Shown one piece after another: positions 20,291 to 28,653 of a DNA stretch of 64,000 bases. Position 1 is the stretch's first letter, and every line of letters begins with the position of its first letter. Origin of the DNA: an uncultured Prevotella sp. GTDB lineage: Bacteria; Bacteroidota; Bacteroidia; Bacteroidales; Bacteroidaceae. The notes under the pieces were generated by a model. The model was not told the DNA's origin. It worked only from the letters and a program-made list of their open reading frames with translations, and ran no database searches. Both the position numbers and the translations under genes were made by a program. The stretch is from the NCBI GenBank assembly GCA_900316295.1, contig ONCJ01000012.1, positions 1-64,000 on the forward strand. Direction: 5' to 3'.

Positions 20291-20328
20291 CATATTATTT
20301 TCTTTTCACGATAAAATATCATTAATTT

Positions 20329-21273
20329 TTACAATTTTCTTTTTCTTATTGCCCACCAAAAGTAAAATATCAATAATGGGTATCCAATATAATATAAGGT
20401 AAAAATACTGAACACAATATAGCACAAAGCACAAACTGCACCAAGATTGAGCAGATAAGCGACAGCGCCCTCAAAATGCAAGTAGCGCAGCGCTTCGTCA
20501 GCTGAAGCAATAGCCAGTATCAGCATTAGCCATACAGATGCCAGAAACAATCCAAGTAGCAAGGGTTGAGAGAAAGGATTGAGTGATGGATGGAAATAGA
20601 ATTCACGCCATTTGTCTGGTGCAAACATCTGGATCGACGCATAGAATGTGGCTGAGGAGGCAACATTCAGGGCTAAGGCTGTAGGATAAAACGACGGAAT
20701 GTCATTGAAATGAACTATCTTGTTGTTTCTTCGCCAGTGTTTACGGAGAAGATATGCTATTGCGATGAGAACAAAGACAGCCAATGAAACAATGATATGT
20801 GAGTCTGAGAAGGTAGAGATAAACTGGGATATTGGGTCGTCTGGATCTACCTGTCTCAGCATGTCGCTCTCATGTACCCACCCAAACTGATAGTCTTCCG
20901 TAGCTAACTGTATCCATACAGAGTCTACGGGATCATTAGCCAGAAAACGGATGTCAGCAACAACCATCGGGACTCCTCTCTTCACTACAAAGGAGTCAAT
21001 TATCATTCCATTTATCCATTCTTCTGGTTCTTGTCTGATAAGCGACATAGAGTCTGCGCGTACCACGAAATTAAAGTTCTCAGAATAATGATGAGTGCGT
21101 GCAAATGTCAGCGAGTCCTGTTGCTGACGGGTTAGCGCAATAGCAAGTGTGTCATCTACAACAAGCTGTGTATCAACGACAGCTACATCATGTAGACGCG
21201 CTGCGGTACGCTCCCTGTAACAACTTGTCAGGGATAACATCAGCAACATGTATATTAGTAATTTACTCCTCAT
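20329..21273 (-). CDS. Membrane lipoprotein of unknown function
   Basis: 314 residues. A lipoprotein signal (LLMLSLTSC, Cys at 18) leads to a periplasmic-type region of about 140 residues with a possible SH3-like stretch (VDSVWIQLATEDYQFGWVHESDM). Then come about five membrane segments from residue 158 onward and a basic end (WWAIRKRKL). The start codon lies inside a 15-bp sequence duplicated from the end of the upstream U32 gene, and only 4 nt separate the two genes, so they are cotranscribed and probably translationally coupled. I do not recognise a named family. A sensor or envelope-integrity role would fit the layout but is not shown. Confidence 0.75.
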   Translation of the reverse strand: MRSKLLIYMLLMLSLTSCYRERTAARLHDVAVVDTQLVVDDTLAIALTRQQQDSLTFARTHHYSENFNFVVRADSMSLIRQEPEEWINGMIIDSFVVKRGVPMVVADIRFLANDPVDSVWIQLATEDYQFGWVHESDMLRQVDPDDPISQFISTFSDSHIIVSLAVFVLIAIAYLLRKHWRRNNKIVHFNDIPSFYPTALALNVASSATFYASIQMFAPDKWREFYFHPSLNPFSQPLLLGLFLASVWLMLILAIASADEALRYLHFEGAVAYLLNLGAVCALCYIVFSIFTLYYIGYPLLIFYFWWAIRKRKL

Positions 21274-21299
21274 CTCCTTACTCCTTACTCCTCATCTCC
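21263..21299. repeat. 15-bp direct repeat at the U32/lipoprotein gene junction
   Basis: GGAGATGAGGAGTAA (minus strand) occurs at 21285-21299 and again at 21263-21277, 7 nt apart. The first copy is in the last codons of the U32 gene; the second carries the Shine-Dalgarno-like GGAG and the ATG of the lipoprotein gene. Confidence 0.85.
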
Positions 21300-23095
21300 T
21301 CACCATAAACATTCATTTGGCATTTATTACATTGAAACTGCAAGGGGAAACGTCTGCCGTCACCTAATTCAAGATATAGAGGCTCCCTCCATGTCGGGCG
21401 ACGCCCTCCGTTCCTGACGCAGTAGCCAAGAGAGAAGCGTATACAGTGTCTACATTGCATAAGAGGTTCCACATACTTTGTTCCCCGTTCAACGTTGACC
21501 TTCGGTCTACCTCCGTCACGACTCGGCATACTCAATGCAAGCTTTAGTCTGCTCTCGCCGCTCCATCGGTTCGATGTTTCCCGTGCTGTCACCTCTCTCC
21601 TCATTTCTGCCAACATGCTGCTTGGAATAAAGAATTTGTCGGCATCACCTTCGATAGAAATATCTGTGCAATGATATGGTGTGTTCCCGAGTTTTGTTAG
21701 TTGTCGGATTATATTTTCTTTCTGATTCTTCTGAGCCAGTTGTTTCTCTATCATAAGCGAAGCAGTTGCCTGACTTCCATCATTCCTCGTCAAAGTTAGA
21801 AAAAATCCATTCGGAATTTCAGAAAAAGTCATAGTAACTGGTATCTTGCGCGTAGCAGTCTTTCCTGACAATAGCTTTTCAAAGGCTGCATCATGATTAC
21901 GATAGAGAGTCATTCCCTTCTTCAAACCATCTGGTATACGTTGAGGATACAATCTGTTGCCTTCAGCACGATTGATGCGAAAGCCAACCAGTTCTTTCTT
22001 GTCATTGAAGAAACATAATCCGTCACCATTGCTGAATGACGCAGTACCTGCGACTATGATTTCTCTTCTAATATCCTTGACAACACCCACCTTCTCGCCC
22101 AGCGACTTTGGAGTATATGGTGAGGCAATATCATTGGTTCTACCTTCCAGAAAACCATCTTTTGCAGTATTGGTATGCAGTAGATAATCAGTATATCCTC
22201 GGTTGAAGGTCTTTCTCAAGTTTGGTGTAAATGCGTATTCACATACACCTGATGAAGCTCTCTGGTATTTATCTGGATGTTTCTTTATTATCTCGTTCAG
22301 ACGTATGCTATATGCTGCGACGACATTCTTAACATAGTCTACATCTTTCAGTCTACCTTCTATTTTCAAAGAAACGGCACCTGCATCAAGAAGTTCCTCG
22401 AGGTCATCGATACGGCACATGTCTTTTAATGATAAGAGATATCGGTCTTGCACAATCACTTTGTTGTCAGAATCCTTGAGATTGAACTTCATACGACAAA
22501 ACTGTGCACATTCTCCCCTATTAGCGCTCCTTCCGAAGCAATATTCCGAAGCATAACATATACCAGAATAAGCTACACACAATGCTCCATGAACAAAAAC
22601 TTCGATTTCAACATTAGGAATGGCACTATGTATCTTTGCTATATCCGAAGTCGATAGCTCTCTTGCCAGTACCACCCTACTGAATCCCATATCGCAGAGT
22701 TGTCTCACCCTTTCAACAGTCCGATTGTCTGTTTGGGTGGAGGCATGTAGTTTGGAGTTAATAACAGGAAGTTTAGAATTTAATAATCTCAAATCCTGTA
22801 TTAGAAAGGCATCCACCCCTACTCCATCAAGCTTGACTATGAGATTCTGAGCCTCTGTCAGTTCGTCATCATGCAACAGAGTATTGACCGTCACATATAC
22901 CTTTGCGTCAAATTGATGAGCATATTCACAAAGAGTGGCGATATCGTCAATAGAGTTGCCCGCAGCAGCACGAGCGCCAAAGCGTGGAGCCCCGATGTAT
23001 ACAGCATCAGCTCCGTGATCAATGGCTGCAATACCACATTCCAAGTTCTTAGCCGGTGCAAGTAACTCTATTCTCCTCAACTCCTTATTACTCAT
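21278..23095 (-). CDS. Peptidase U32 family protein (RlhA/YdcP-like)
   Basis: 605 residues. The N-terminal TIM-barrel opens with ELLAPAKNLECGIAAIDHGADAVYIG, and the U32 signature region contains the cysteine cluster GICYASEYCFGR..NRGECAQFCR. The C-terminal third matches the DUF3656-type extension and ends with C..C, C and CNKC cysteines that could bind a metal or cluster. Relatives include E. coli RlhA (23S rRNA C2501 hydroxylation) and prephenate-dependent U32 RNA-modifying enzymes, so an RNA hydroxylation role is more likely than proteolysis. That is family inference; the substrate here is unknown. It lies 105 nt after metA with no obvious promoter of its own, and a GGAGTTAAA-type tract fills the gap. 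Confidence 0.88.
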   Translation of the reverse strand: MSNKELRRIELLAPAKNLECGIAAIDHGADAVYIGAPRFGARAAAGNSIDDIATLCEYAHQFDAKVYVTVNTLLHDDELTEAQNLIVKLDGVGVDAFLIQDLRLLNSKLPVINSKLHASTQTDNRTVERVRQLCDMGFSRVVLARELSTSDIAKIHSAIPNVEIEVFVHGALCVAYSGICYASEYCFGRSANRGECAQFCRMKFNLKDSDNKVIVQDRYLLSLKDMCRIDDLEELLDAGAVSLKIEGRLKDVDYVKNVVAAYSIRLNEIIKKHPDKYQRASSGVCEYAFTPNLRKTFNRGYTDYLLHTNTAKDGFLEGRTNDIASPYTPKSLGEKVGVVKDIRREIIVAGTASFSNGDGLCFFNDKKELVGFRINRAEGNRLYPQRIPDGLKKGMTLYRNHDAAFEKLLSGKTATRKIPVTMTFSEIPNGFFLTLTRNDGSQATASLMIEKQLAQKNQKENIIRQLTKLGNTPYHCTDISIEGDADKFFIPSSMLAEMRREVTARETSNRWSGESRLKLALSMPSRDGGRPKVNVERGTKYVEPLMQCRHCIRFSLGYCVRNGGRRPTWREPLYLELGDGRRFPLQFQCNKCQMNVYGEEMRSKE

Positions 23096-23146
23096 CTCCT
23101 CAACTCCTCAATAATAATCTCCTCAATAGCTCATCCCCTATCGTCT

Positions 23147-23182
23147 TTAACTCCTTTAACTCCTTTAACTCCTTTAACTCCT
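23147..23182. repeat. GGAGTTAAA tandem tract
   Basis: Four near-perfect copies of the 9-mer TTTAACTCC (plus strand) between metA and the U32 gene, preceded by a CGTC similar to the core of the larger repeats at 45-53 kb. This is the outlying member of that repeat family. Further GGAG/GATG-rich sequence flanks it up to the U32 start. Confidence 0.8.
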
Positions 23183-23200
23183 AAATAAAAATCTCCTCAA

Positions 23201-24118
23201 CTACCTAATATCTTCAATATTATATGGCGTAGTCTGGTATACGTAGTAGTTTATCCAGTTAGAAAAGAACAAGTTGGCATGTCCTCGCCAAGTCACCATC
23301 GGACCATTTGATGGGTCGTCATCAAGATAATAGTTTTTGGGCATGTCCACATCATTCCGCTTTCCTATGTCGCGTCGATACTCTTTGTCAAGTGTGTCGG
23401 GTGAGTACTCCATGTGTCCTGTGACAAAAAACTCCCTACCATCGCGTGCCATAACGATGCCCACACCGCTTTCTGGTGACTCTGCAATAAGTGTAAGCCC
23501 TTTTCTGTCGGTAATATCCTTACGATGCAACTCCGTATGTCGACTGTGTGGCATTGCAAAGCAATCGTCAAAACCACGGAAGATTGGAAGCATTGGGTCT
23601 GTGGGATATTGTTTGAAGATACCAAACATTTTCTTGTCAAGCGGATACTTTGGTACTCCATAATGATAATAGAGTCCAGCCTGCGCAGCCCAACATATAT
23701 ATAATGTAGAGGTGACATGTGTGTGTGCCCAGTCGAATATCTGGGTTATCTCCTCCCAATACGACACATCTTCAAACTGCAGAGTCTCAACAGGAGCACC
23801 TGTTATTATCATTCCGTCGTAGTTTTCCTTCTTCATGTTCTCAAAGTCACGATAGAACATCATCATGTGCTCGATGGGTGTGTTCTTTGGAGTATGACTC
23901 TTCAGTTTCATGAAGTCTATCTCTAACTGTAACGGAGTATTTGAGAGCAGACGTATAAGGTCAGTCTCAGTAGTAATCTTCAATGGCATTAGATTGAGAA
24001 TAGCAATCTTCAGCGGACGGATGTCCTGAGCGTGAGCACGTGTAGCATCCATCACGAAGATGTTCTCTTTTTTCAGCAAATCGATTGCTGGCAGTTTATC
24101 AGGAAGTCTTAATGGCAT
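23201..24118 (-). CDS. metA: Homoserine O-acyltransferase MetA, acetyl-CoA-type
   Basis: 305 residues, full length for the MetA family. The enzyme acylates L-homoserine as the first committed step to methionine, in the cytoplasm. Catalytic Cys is at 142 (YICWAAQ), and the His/Glu pair is at 234 and 236 (GHMEY). The residue equivalent to the acyl-donor determinant of MetA proteins is Glu111 (APVETLQF); E. coli, which uses succinyl-CoA, has Gly there. Glu at this position is associated with acetyl-CoA use, so the product is probably O-acetylhomoserine despite the usual 'succinyltransferase' label. It has its own promoter and probably extends into the downstream U32 gene. Confidence 0.95.
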   Translation of the reverse strand: MPLRLPDKLPAIDLLKKENIFVMDATRAHAQDIRPLKIAILNLMPLKITTETDLIRLLSNTPLQLEIDFMKLKSHTPKNTPIEHMMMFYRDFENMKKENYDGMIITGAPVETLQFEDVSYWEEITQIFDWAHTHVTSTLYICWAAQAGLYYHYGVPKYPLDKKMFGIFKQYPTDPMLPIFRGFDDCFAMPHSRHTELHRKDITDRKGLTLIAESPESGVGIVMARDGREFFVTGHMEYSPDTLDKEYRRDIGKRNDVDMPKNYYLDDDPSNGPMVTWRGHANLFFSNWINYYVYQTTPYNIEDIR

Positions 24119-24161
24119 TATTTTTCCTTTCTCTCAAATTCTTTTCAGAATATTTTGTGTG

Positions 24162-24192
24162 CAAAAGTAACTAAATAGATTGAGATGACAAA
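24162..24192 (-). promoter_or_regulatory. Promoter of metA
   Basis: On the minus strand TTTG (24189-24192) and TACTTTTG (24162-24169) are separated by exactly 19 bp, the Bacteroidota -33/-7 arrangement. The -33 box lies in the T-rich tail of the terminator of the upstream peptidase gene. Confidence 0.8.
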
Positions 24193-24193
24193 G

Positions 24194-24225
24194 AAAACTC
24201 CCCAACTTTAATAGTTGAGGAGTTT
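24194..24225 (-). terminator. Terminator of the M13 peptidase gene
   Basis: Minus-strand AAAACTCCTCAACT and AGTTGGGGAGTTTT pair with one wobble around a 4-nt loop, then TTTTCTTTG. The stop codon is 6 nt upstream. The A and T flanks would let it act in both directions. Confidence 0.8.
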
Positions 24226-24230
24226 TGTTC

Positions 24231-26264
24231 TTACCAAAGTTCGAGTCGTTGTTCCTTGGGGATAAACATCTTATCACCCTCTTTTACTCCGAACGCATCA
24301 TACCACATATCGACATGTGGAAGTGCTCCGTTGACTCTCCATTCACCAGTTGAGTGCGGGTCATTCTTCACTCTATTACGTATCTCTTTCTCTGTAATGT
24401 TTTGTCCCCAAACTCCTGCATATGCCAGGAAGAATCGCTGATCGGGAGTAAATCCGTCTATGGTCTTTGCTTTCTTATTTGCAGTCGCATTCTTGTAGGC
24501 ATACCAAGCTACTTGCAAACCACCGTGGTCGGCAAGGTTCTCACCGAGAGTTAGTTTACCATTGGCTTTCAGGTCAGGCAAAACGTTGATATTGCTGAAG
24601 AAGTCTGCATACATGTTGGCGCGTTCTTCGAACCCTTTAGCATCATCGGCAGTCCACCAGTCGTGCATATTTCCGTCAGCATCATACTTTCTGCCCTGAT
24701 CGTCGAATCCGTGAGTCATTTCATGACCTATCACTACTCCTATCGCACCATAGTTGAAAGCCTCGTCAGCCTTCGGGTCGAAGAATGGATATTGTAGAAT
24801 GCCCGCAGGGAAGCATATCTCATTGGTGGTAGGATTGTAGTATGCGTTTACAGTTTGTGGCGTCATATACCACTCATCTCTGTCTACTGGTTTGCCAGCT
24901 TTCTCCTCAATGTGCACAGCTGATTTCCATTGACGAGTAGCAAGAATGTTTTCAAAGAAACTCTTCTTGGGGTCTATGTTGAGTTTAGAATAATCCTTCC
25001 ACTTGTTGGGATAGCCTATCTTCACGTAGAATGTAGAGAGTTTCTTGTGAGCATTGGCTTTAGTAGAGTCGCTCATCCAAGTCTGTGCGTCGATACGCTC
25101 ACCAAGTGATATCTGCAGATTCTTTACCAGCTGCTCCATAATCTTCTTTGAGGTAGCTGGGAAATAACGGTCGCAATACATCTTGCCGAGAGCCTCGCCC
25201 ATTGCGTTCTGCACCTGGTTGGTGGCACGTCGCCAAAGTGGATAGTCCTCTTTTCTGCCAGACATGGTCTTTCCGAAGAAGTCGAAGCGAGCCTCCCGTA
25301 TCTCATCCGTGAGATATCTTGATGCTCCCATGATCAGATCCCATTCTATATATGCCTTGAGATCGTCGGCTGTCATTGAGGCAATCAGTTTGTCAGCACC
25401 TGCTATAAATGAAGGCTGACCTACGATCATCTCCTGTATGTATTCACTCTTCACACCCTCGGCATTTGCCATCGTCTCCAATGGTATGTTAGGATAATTT
25501 GACTGAAACTCCTTTAGGGTCATTTTGTTATAGTTGGCTTCTGGGTCGCGCAGTTCGGTACGACTCTTTGAGATAAGGGCCAACGCTGTTTCAAAACGGA
25601 AGATTGCGTCACGCTTTGCCTCTGCCTGTTCTTGTGTAAAGCCGAACAACTGGAACATGCGTGGAATAAACTCCTTGTATGCCTCGCGTATGGCGACCGT
25701 TGCCTCGTCGTTATTCAGATAATAATCCTTTTGACCCAGCGTCAGTCCTCCCTGTGAGATGTTATATATGTTCATCGCCACATTCTTCTCGTCGGCACCA
25801 AAGTACGAGCCGAAAGGTACACCCCATCCATACACAGCATATTTCTTCTGCAATTTCTGCAGTTCTACTTTACTTTTAGCAGCCTCTATCTCGTCAAGAT
25901 ATGGTTTCACGGGAGCGATACCCTCATTGTTACGGCGGGCGCTATCCATAGCCAGTTTGTAGAAGTCGGATAGTTTCCTCTCCGTCGTTCCGTCCTTAAA
26001 GGTCTTCTTCTTCAGTTCGTCCAGAATGCTGTTGATGCGCTTGTTGTTATCTTCCTGCAACTGGTCGAAACTGCCAAAGCGTGAATAAGCCGCAGGCAGA
26101 GGGTTAAGTTTTTGCCATCCGCCAGTAGCAAACATGTAGAAGTCCTCTTGTGGCTTCACACTCTTGTCAAGGTTCTCCACCTTGATTCCCGACTTGTTCT
26201 GTGCCAATCCTGCCACAGGTGCGGCAGCCATCAGCATCATCGGAATTACTTGTCTCATCTTCAT
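24231..26264 (-). CDS. Secreted M13 family zinc metallopeptidase (PepO/neprilysin-like)
   Basis: 677 residues, the usual length for M13 enzymes. The signal peptide is MKMRQVIPMMLMAAAPVAGLA. The zinc site is complete: HEMTH with the downstream ENLADHGG glutamate, plus NAYYNP upstream and the C-terminal MWYDAF region typical of neprilysins. These enzymes cleave short peptides in the periplasm or at the surface. The last residues (RLELW) match the conserved C-terminal Trp of the family. Single-gene unit with a near-perfect promoter and a strong terminator. The physiological substrate is not evident. Confidence 0.94.
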   Translation of the reverse strand: MKMRQVIPMMLMAAAPVAGLAQNKSGIKVENLDKSVKPQEDFYMFATGGWQKLNPLPAAYSRFGSFDQLQEDNNKRINSILDELKKKTFKDGTTERKLSDFYKLAMDSARRNNEGIAPVKPYLDEIEAAKSKVELQKLQKKYAVYGWGVPFGSYFGADEKNVAMNIYNISQGGLTLGQKDYYLNNDEATVAIREAYKEFIPRMFQLFGFTQEQAEAKRDAIFRFETALALISKSRTELRDPEANYNKMTLKEFQSNYPNIPLETMANAEGVKSEYIQEMIVGQPSFIAGADKLIASMTADDLKAYIEWDLIMGASRYLTDEIREARFDFFGKTMSGRKEDYPLWRRATNQVQNAMGEALGKMYCDRYFPATSKKIMEQLVKNLQISLGERIDAQTWMSDSTKANAHKKLSTFYVKIGYPNKWKDYSKLNIDPKKSFFENILATRQWKSAVHIEEKAGKPVDRDEWYMTPQTVNAYYNPTTNEICFPAGILQYPFFDPKADEAFNYGAIGVVIGHEMTHGFDDQGRKYDADGNMHDWWTADDAKGFEERANMYADFFSNINVLPDLKANGKLTLGENLADHGGLQVAWYAYKNATANKKAKTIDGFTPDQRFFLAYAGVWGQNITEKEIRNRVKNDPHSTGEWRVNGALPHVDMWYDAFGVKEGDKMFIPKEQRLELW

Positions 26265-26305
26265 ATATTTCTACTGATTGTTATGTTATTATAAAGAATA
26301 TCTTG

Positions 26306-26336
26306 CAAAGGTAGTGCAAATAGAAGGAAGAACAAA
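26306..26336 (-). promoter_or_regulatory. Promoter of the M13 peptidase gene
   Basis: TTTG (26333-26336) and TACCTTTG (26306-26313), 19-bp spacer, about 40 nt upstream of the ATG. The remaining gap 26337-26408 shows nothing else. Confidence 0.85.
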
Positions 26337-26408
26337 ACAAATTTTAATTTATTTTGTTCTTCCAACATACAACTTCCTTATTACTGGATTATAAAGAGTT
26401 GAGAAAAA

Positions 26409-28343
26409 TTAGAAATGGAGCTCCTCTAACCGCTCCGAGAGCTGCATCCAATTGTTGTTTTCTTCGTCAAGTTTACGCTTGATGTCTGTATATTCGGTAA
26501 TGAGCACCATGTCGGCAGCATGCTCGGGCTTGCACAGGAGAGTGTCGAGTTCCTTTATACGAGCCTCCATCTTGGTAATACGTTCCTCACACTCTTTGAC
26601 AGCCTTCTCAGCCTTGCGTAGCTTCTTCTGCTGTTCCTTACGTTCGGCATAAGAGGTAGCACCTTTTGTAGAATCTATATGAGTATGAGATTCCTGATTA
26701 CTTTGTGTGTTCCTGATATTCTGAGTATTTTGTTGGGGTGAGTCTCCTCTCTCTATCCAGTCATATATTCCTCCAATATATTCTCTCACCTTTCCTCCTG
26801 CAAACTCGTATACCTTATCCACCAAGCCGTCGAGAAAGTCGCGGTCGTGACTTACGATAATTGCCGTTCCGTCAAAAGCACGAATAGCCTCCTTCAACAC
26901 ATCCTTCGAAGTCATATCAAGATGATTGGTTGGCTCATCGAGAATTAGGAAGTTTACGGGTTCGAGTAGCAGACGTATCATCGCAAGTCTGCTGCGTTCG
27001 CCACCACTTAGCACCTTCACTTTCTTCTCTGATTCTTCTCCTCCAAACATAAATGCACCGAGAATATCGTTGATACGCAAGCGTATCTCGCCTCGTGCCA
27101 CATTGTCAATAGTCTGGAATACCGTGAGGTTCTCGTCCAATAGTTGTGCTTGGTTTTGGGCGAAATAGCCGATTTGTACGTTATGTCCAATCTTCAGACT
27201 GCCATCATAGGGTATCTCGCCCATGATACATTTAACGAGAGTGGTCTTTCCCTCTCCGTTTCTTCCGACAAACGCGACCTTCTCTCCTCGTTTTATGGTG
27301 AGGTTCGCATGTGAAAAAACCGTATGACTTCCATAAGTCTTCCCCACCTCATCACATATCACGGGATAGTCACCACTACGCAGACAAGGAGGAAACTTCA
27401 GTCTCAGAGCCGAGTTGTCTACCTCGTCAATCTCTATCGGGACTATCTTCTCCAGTTGTTTTATCTTCTGTTGTACCTGGACAGCTTTTGTTGCCTGATA
27501 GCGAAAACGCTCTATGAATGCCTTCATGTCGGCAATCTCCTTCTGCTGGTTTTCGTATGCACGCAGTTGTTGCTCCCGTCGTTCTGCACGCAGCACCACA
27601 TACTTGTCATAGTTCACCTTATAGTCGATCACCCTTCCGCATGAAATCTCCAGAGTACGATTAGTTACATTATTTATAAAGGCACGGTCATGACTTACCA
27701 GCACAACCGCCTTAGCCGACTGGGCGAGGAATTGTTCCAACCATTGTATCGACTCAATGTCAAGATGGTTGGTAGGCTCATCCAGAAGTAGCACGTCAGG
27801 ACTTTGGAGAAGTATCTTTGCCAGCTCGATACGCATACGCCATCCACCCGAGAACTCGCTCGTTGGCCGGTCGAAATCTGTACGAAGAAATCCCAGTCCT
27901 GTAAGAGTCCGTTCGATAGCAGCCTCATAGTTCTCGCCACCCATCATCATGTAGCGTTCATGTTCATGAGTGAACCGCTCCACCAGCGCCATATATTCGT
28001 CGCTTTCATAGTCTGTACGCTCGCCCATCTCGCGCTCCATGCTGTCGAGTCGTTCCTTCTGTCGAGTCCGGTCGGCAAAAGCCTTGCGTGTCTCCTCGAT
28101 TACGGTTGTATCGTCAGACAGCTTCATCACCTGTGGCAGATAGCCTATTGTGGCTTCATTAGGTATTGCCACCGTACCCGCCGTAGGACGTTGTTGTCCG
28201 CAGAGGATCTTCAGCATTGTCGACTTTCCCGCTCCATTCTTACCCACAAGAGCAATCCTGTCCTTGTCGTTAATGACAAAGCTGGCATCCTCGAACAACG
28301 GCTTCACGCCAAACTCTACTTTCAGATTCTCTACAGATATCAC
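26409..28343 (-). CDS. ABC-F family ATPase (Uup/EttA-like)
   Basis: 644 residues, two ATP-binding cassettes in one chain and no membrane segment. The first has Walker A GKNGAGKST and signature FSGGWRMRIELAK followed by LLLDEPTNHLD; the second has GRNGEGKTT, LSGGERSRLAM and LILDEPTNHLD. A charged linker lies between them, and after residue 540 there is a Lys/Glu-rich coiled-coil C-terminus as in Uup. ABC-F proteins act on ribosomes or translation; the exact subgroup, and whether it has any role in antibiotic protection, cannot be told here. It begins with GTG (28343); no ATG is available and the start MISVENL fits the family. A heptamer repeat precedes it. Confidence 0.92.
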   Translation of the reverse strand: MISVENLKVEFGVKPLFEDASFVINDKDRIALVGKNGAGKSTMLKILCGQQRPTAGTVAIPNEATIGYLPQVMKLSDDTTVIEETRKAFADRTRQKERLDSMEREMGERTDYESDEYMALVERFTHEHERYMMMGGENYEAAIERTLTGLGFLRTDFDRPTSEFSGGWRMRIELAKILLQSPDVLLLDEPTNHLDIESIQWLEQFLAQSAKAVVLVSHDRAFINNVTNRTLEISCGRVIDYKVNYDKYVVLRAERREQQLRAYENQQKEIADMKAFIERFRYQATKAVQVQQKIKQLEKIVPIEIDEVDNSALRLKFPPCLRSGDYPVICDEVGKTYGSHTVFSHANLTIKRGEKVAFVGRNGEGKTTLVKCIMGEIPYDGSLKIGHNVQIGYFAQNQAQLLDENLTVFQTIDNVARGEIRLRINDILGAFMFGGEESEKKVKVLSGGERSRLAMIRLLLEPVNFLILDEPTNHLDMTSKDVLKEAIRAFDGTAIIVSHDRDFLDGLVDKVYEFAGGKVREYIGGIYDWIERGDSPQQNTQNIRNTQSNQESHTHIDSTKGATSYAERKEQQKKLRKAEKAVKECEERITKMEARIKELDTLLCKPEHAADMVLITEYTDIKRKLDEENNNWMQLSERLEELHF

Positions 28344-28360
28344 CCTTTTTAATCTTTAAA

Positions 28361-28385
28361 CTATGAACTATGAACTATGAACTAT
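28361..28385. repeat. AACTATG heptamer tandem repeat
   Basis: Three and a half copies of AACTATG just upstream of the ABC-F gene. Similar short spacer words (AACTCTA, AACTAAA) occur before 40882, near 38200 and before 42670. Confidence 0.8.
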
Positions 28386-28395
28386 GCACTATTAC

Positions 28396-28635
28396 TCACT
28401 CCTCCTCCCACACGTTATAGTGAGCTTTCTCTATTGCCTTCTTCAGTGTTCCTCCAAATTCGTCCTCACTCTCCTCTATATTGTCCGCGAAAAAAGTATT
28501 GTCAAATGGTATGTCGTATCCCTTTGCTTGATTCGGGTTGGGTTGAATCGATCCGCCACCACCAGTTATCTCGCCATCCATCAAACGTTCAATCTCTATC
28601 GCATATATTGTGGGGCGTATATATTGTTCTTTCAT
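28396..28635 (-). CDS. Small RLMDG-motif protein following the CotH protein
   Basis: 79 residues. It shares its plan with the 91-residue protein at 17228-17503: QYIRPTIY at the N-terminus, IERLMDG, a glycine tract (TGGGGS), then an acidic second half ending HYNVWEEE. No signal peptide, membrane span or cysteine is visible. Its ATG is 18 nt after the stop of the 1547-residue CotH protein, so it is the second gene of that unit. In both places this small protein is paired with a very large secreted protein, once before it and once after it. Function unknown. Confidence 0.7.
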   Translation of the reverse strand: MKEQYIRPTIYAIEIERLMDGEITGGGGSIQPNPNQAKGYDIPFDNTFFADNIEESEDEFGGTLKKAIEKAHYNVWEEE

Positions 28636-28653
28636 AATATTGCTATTTCTTTT

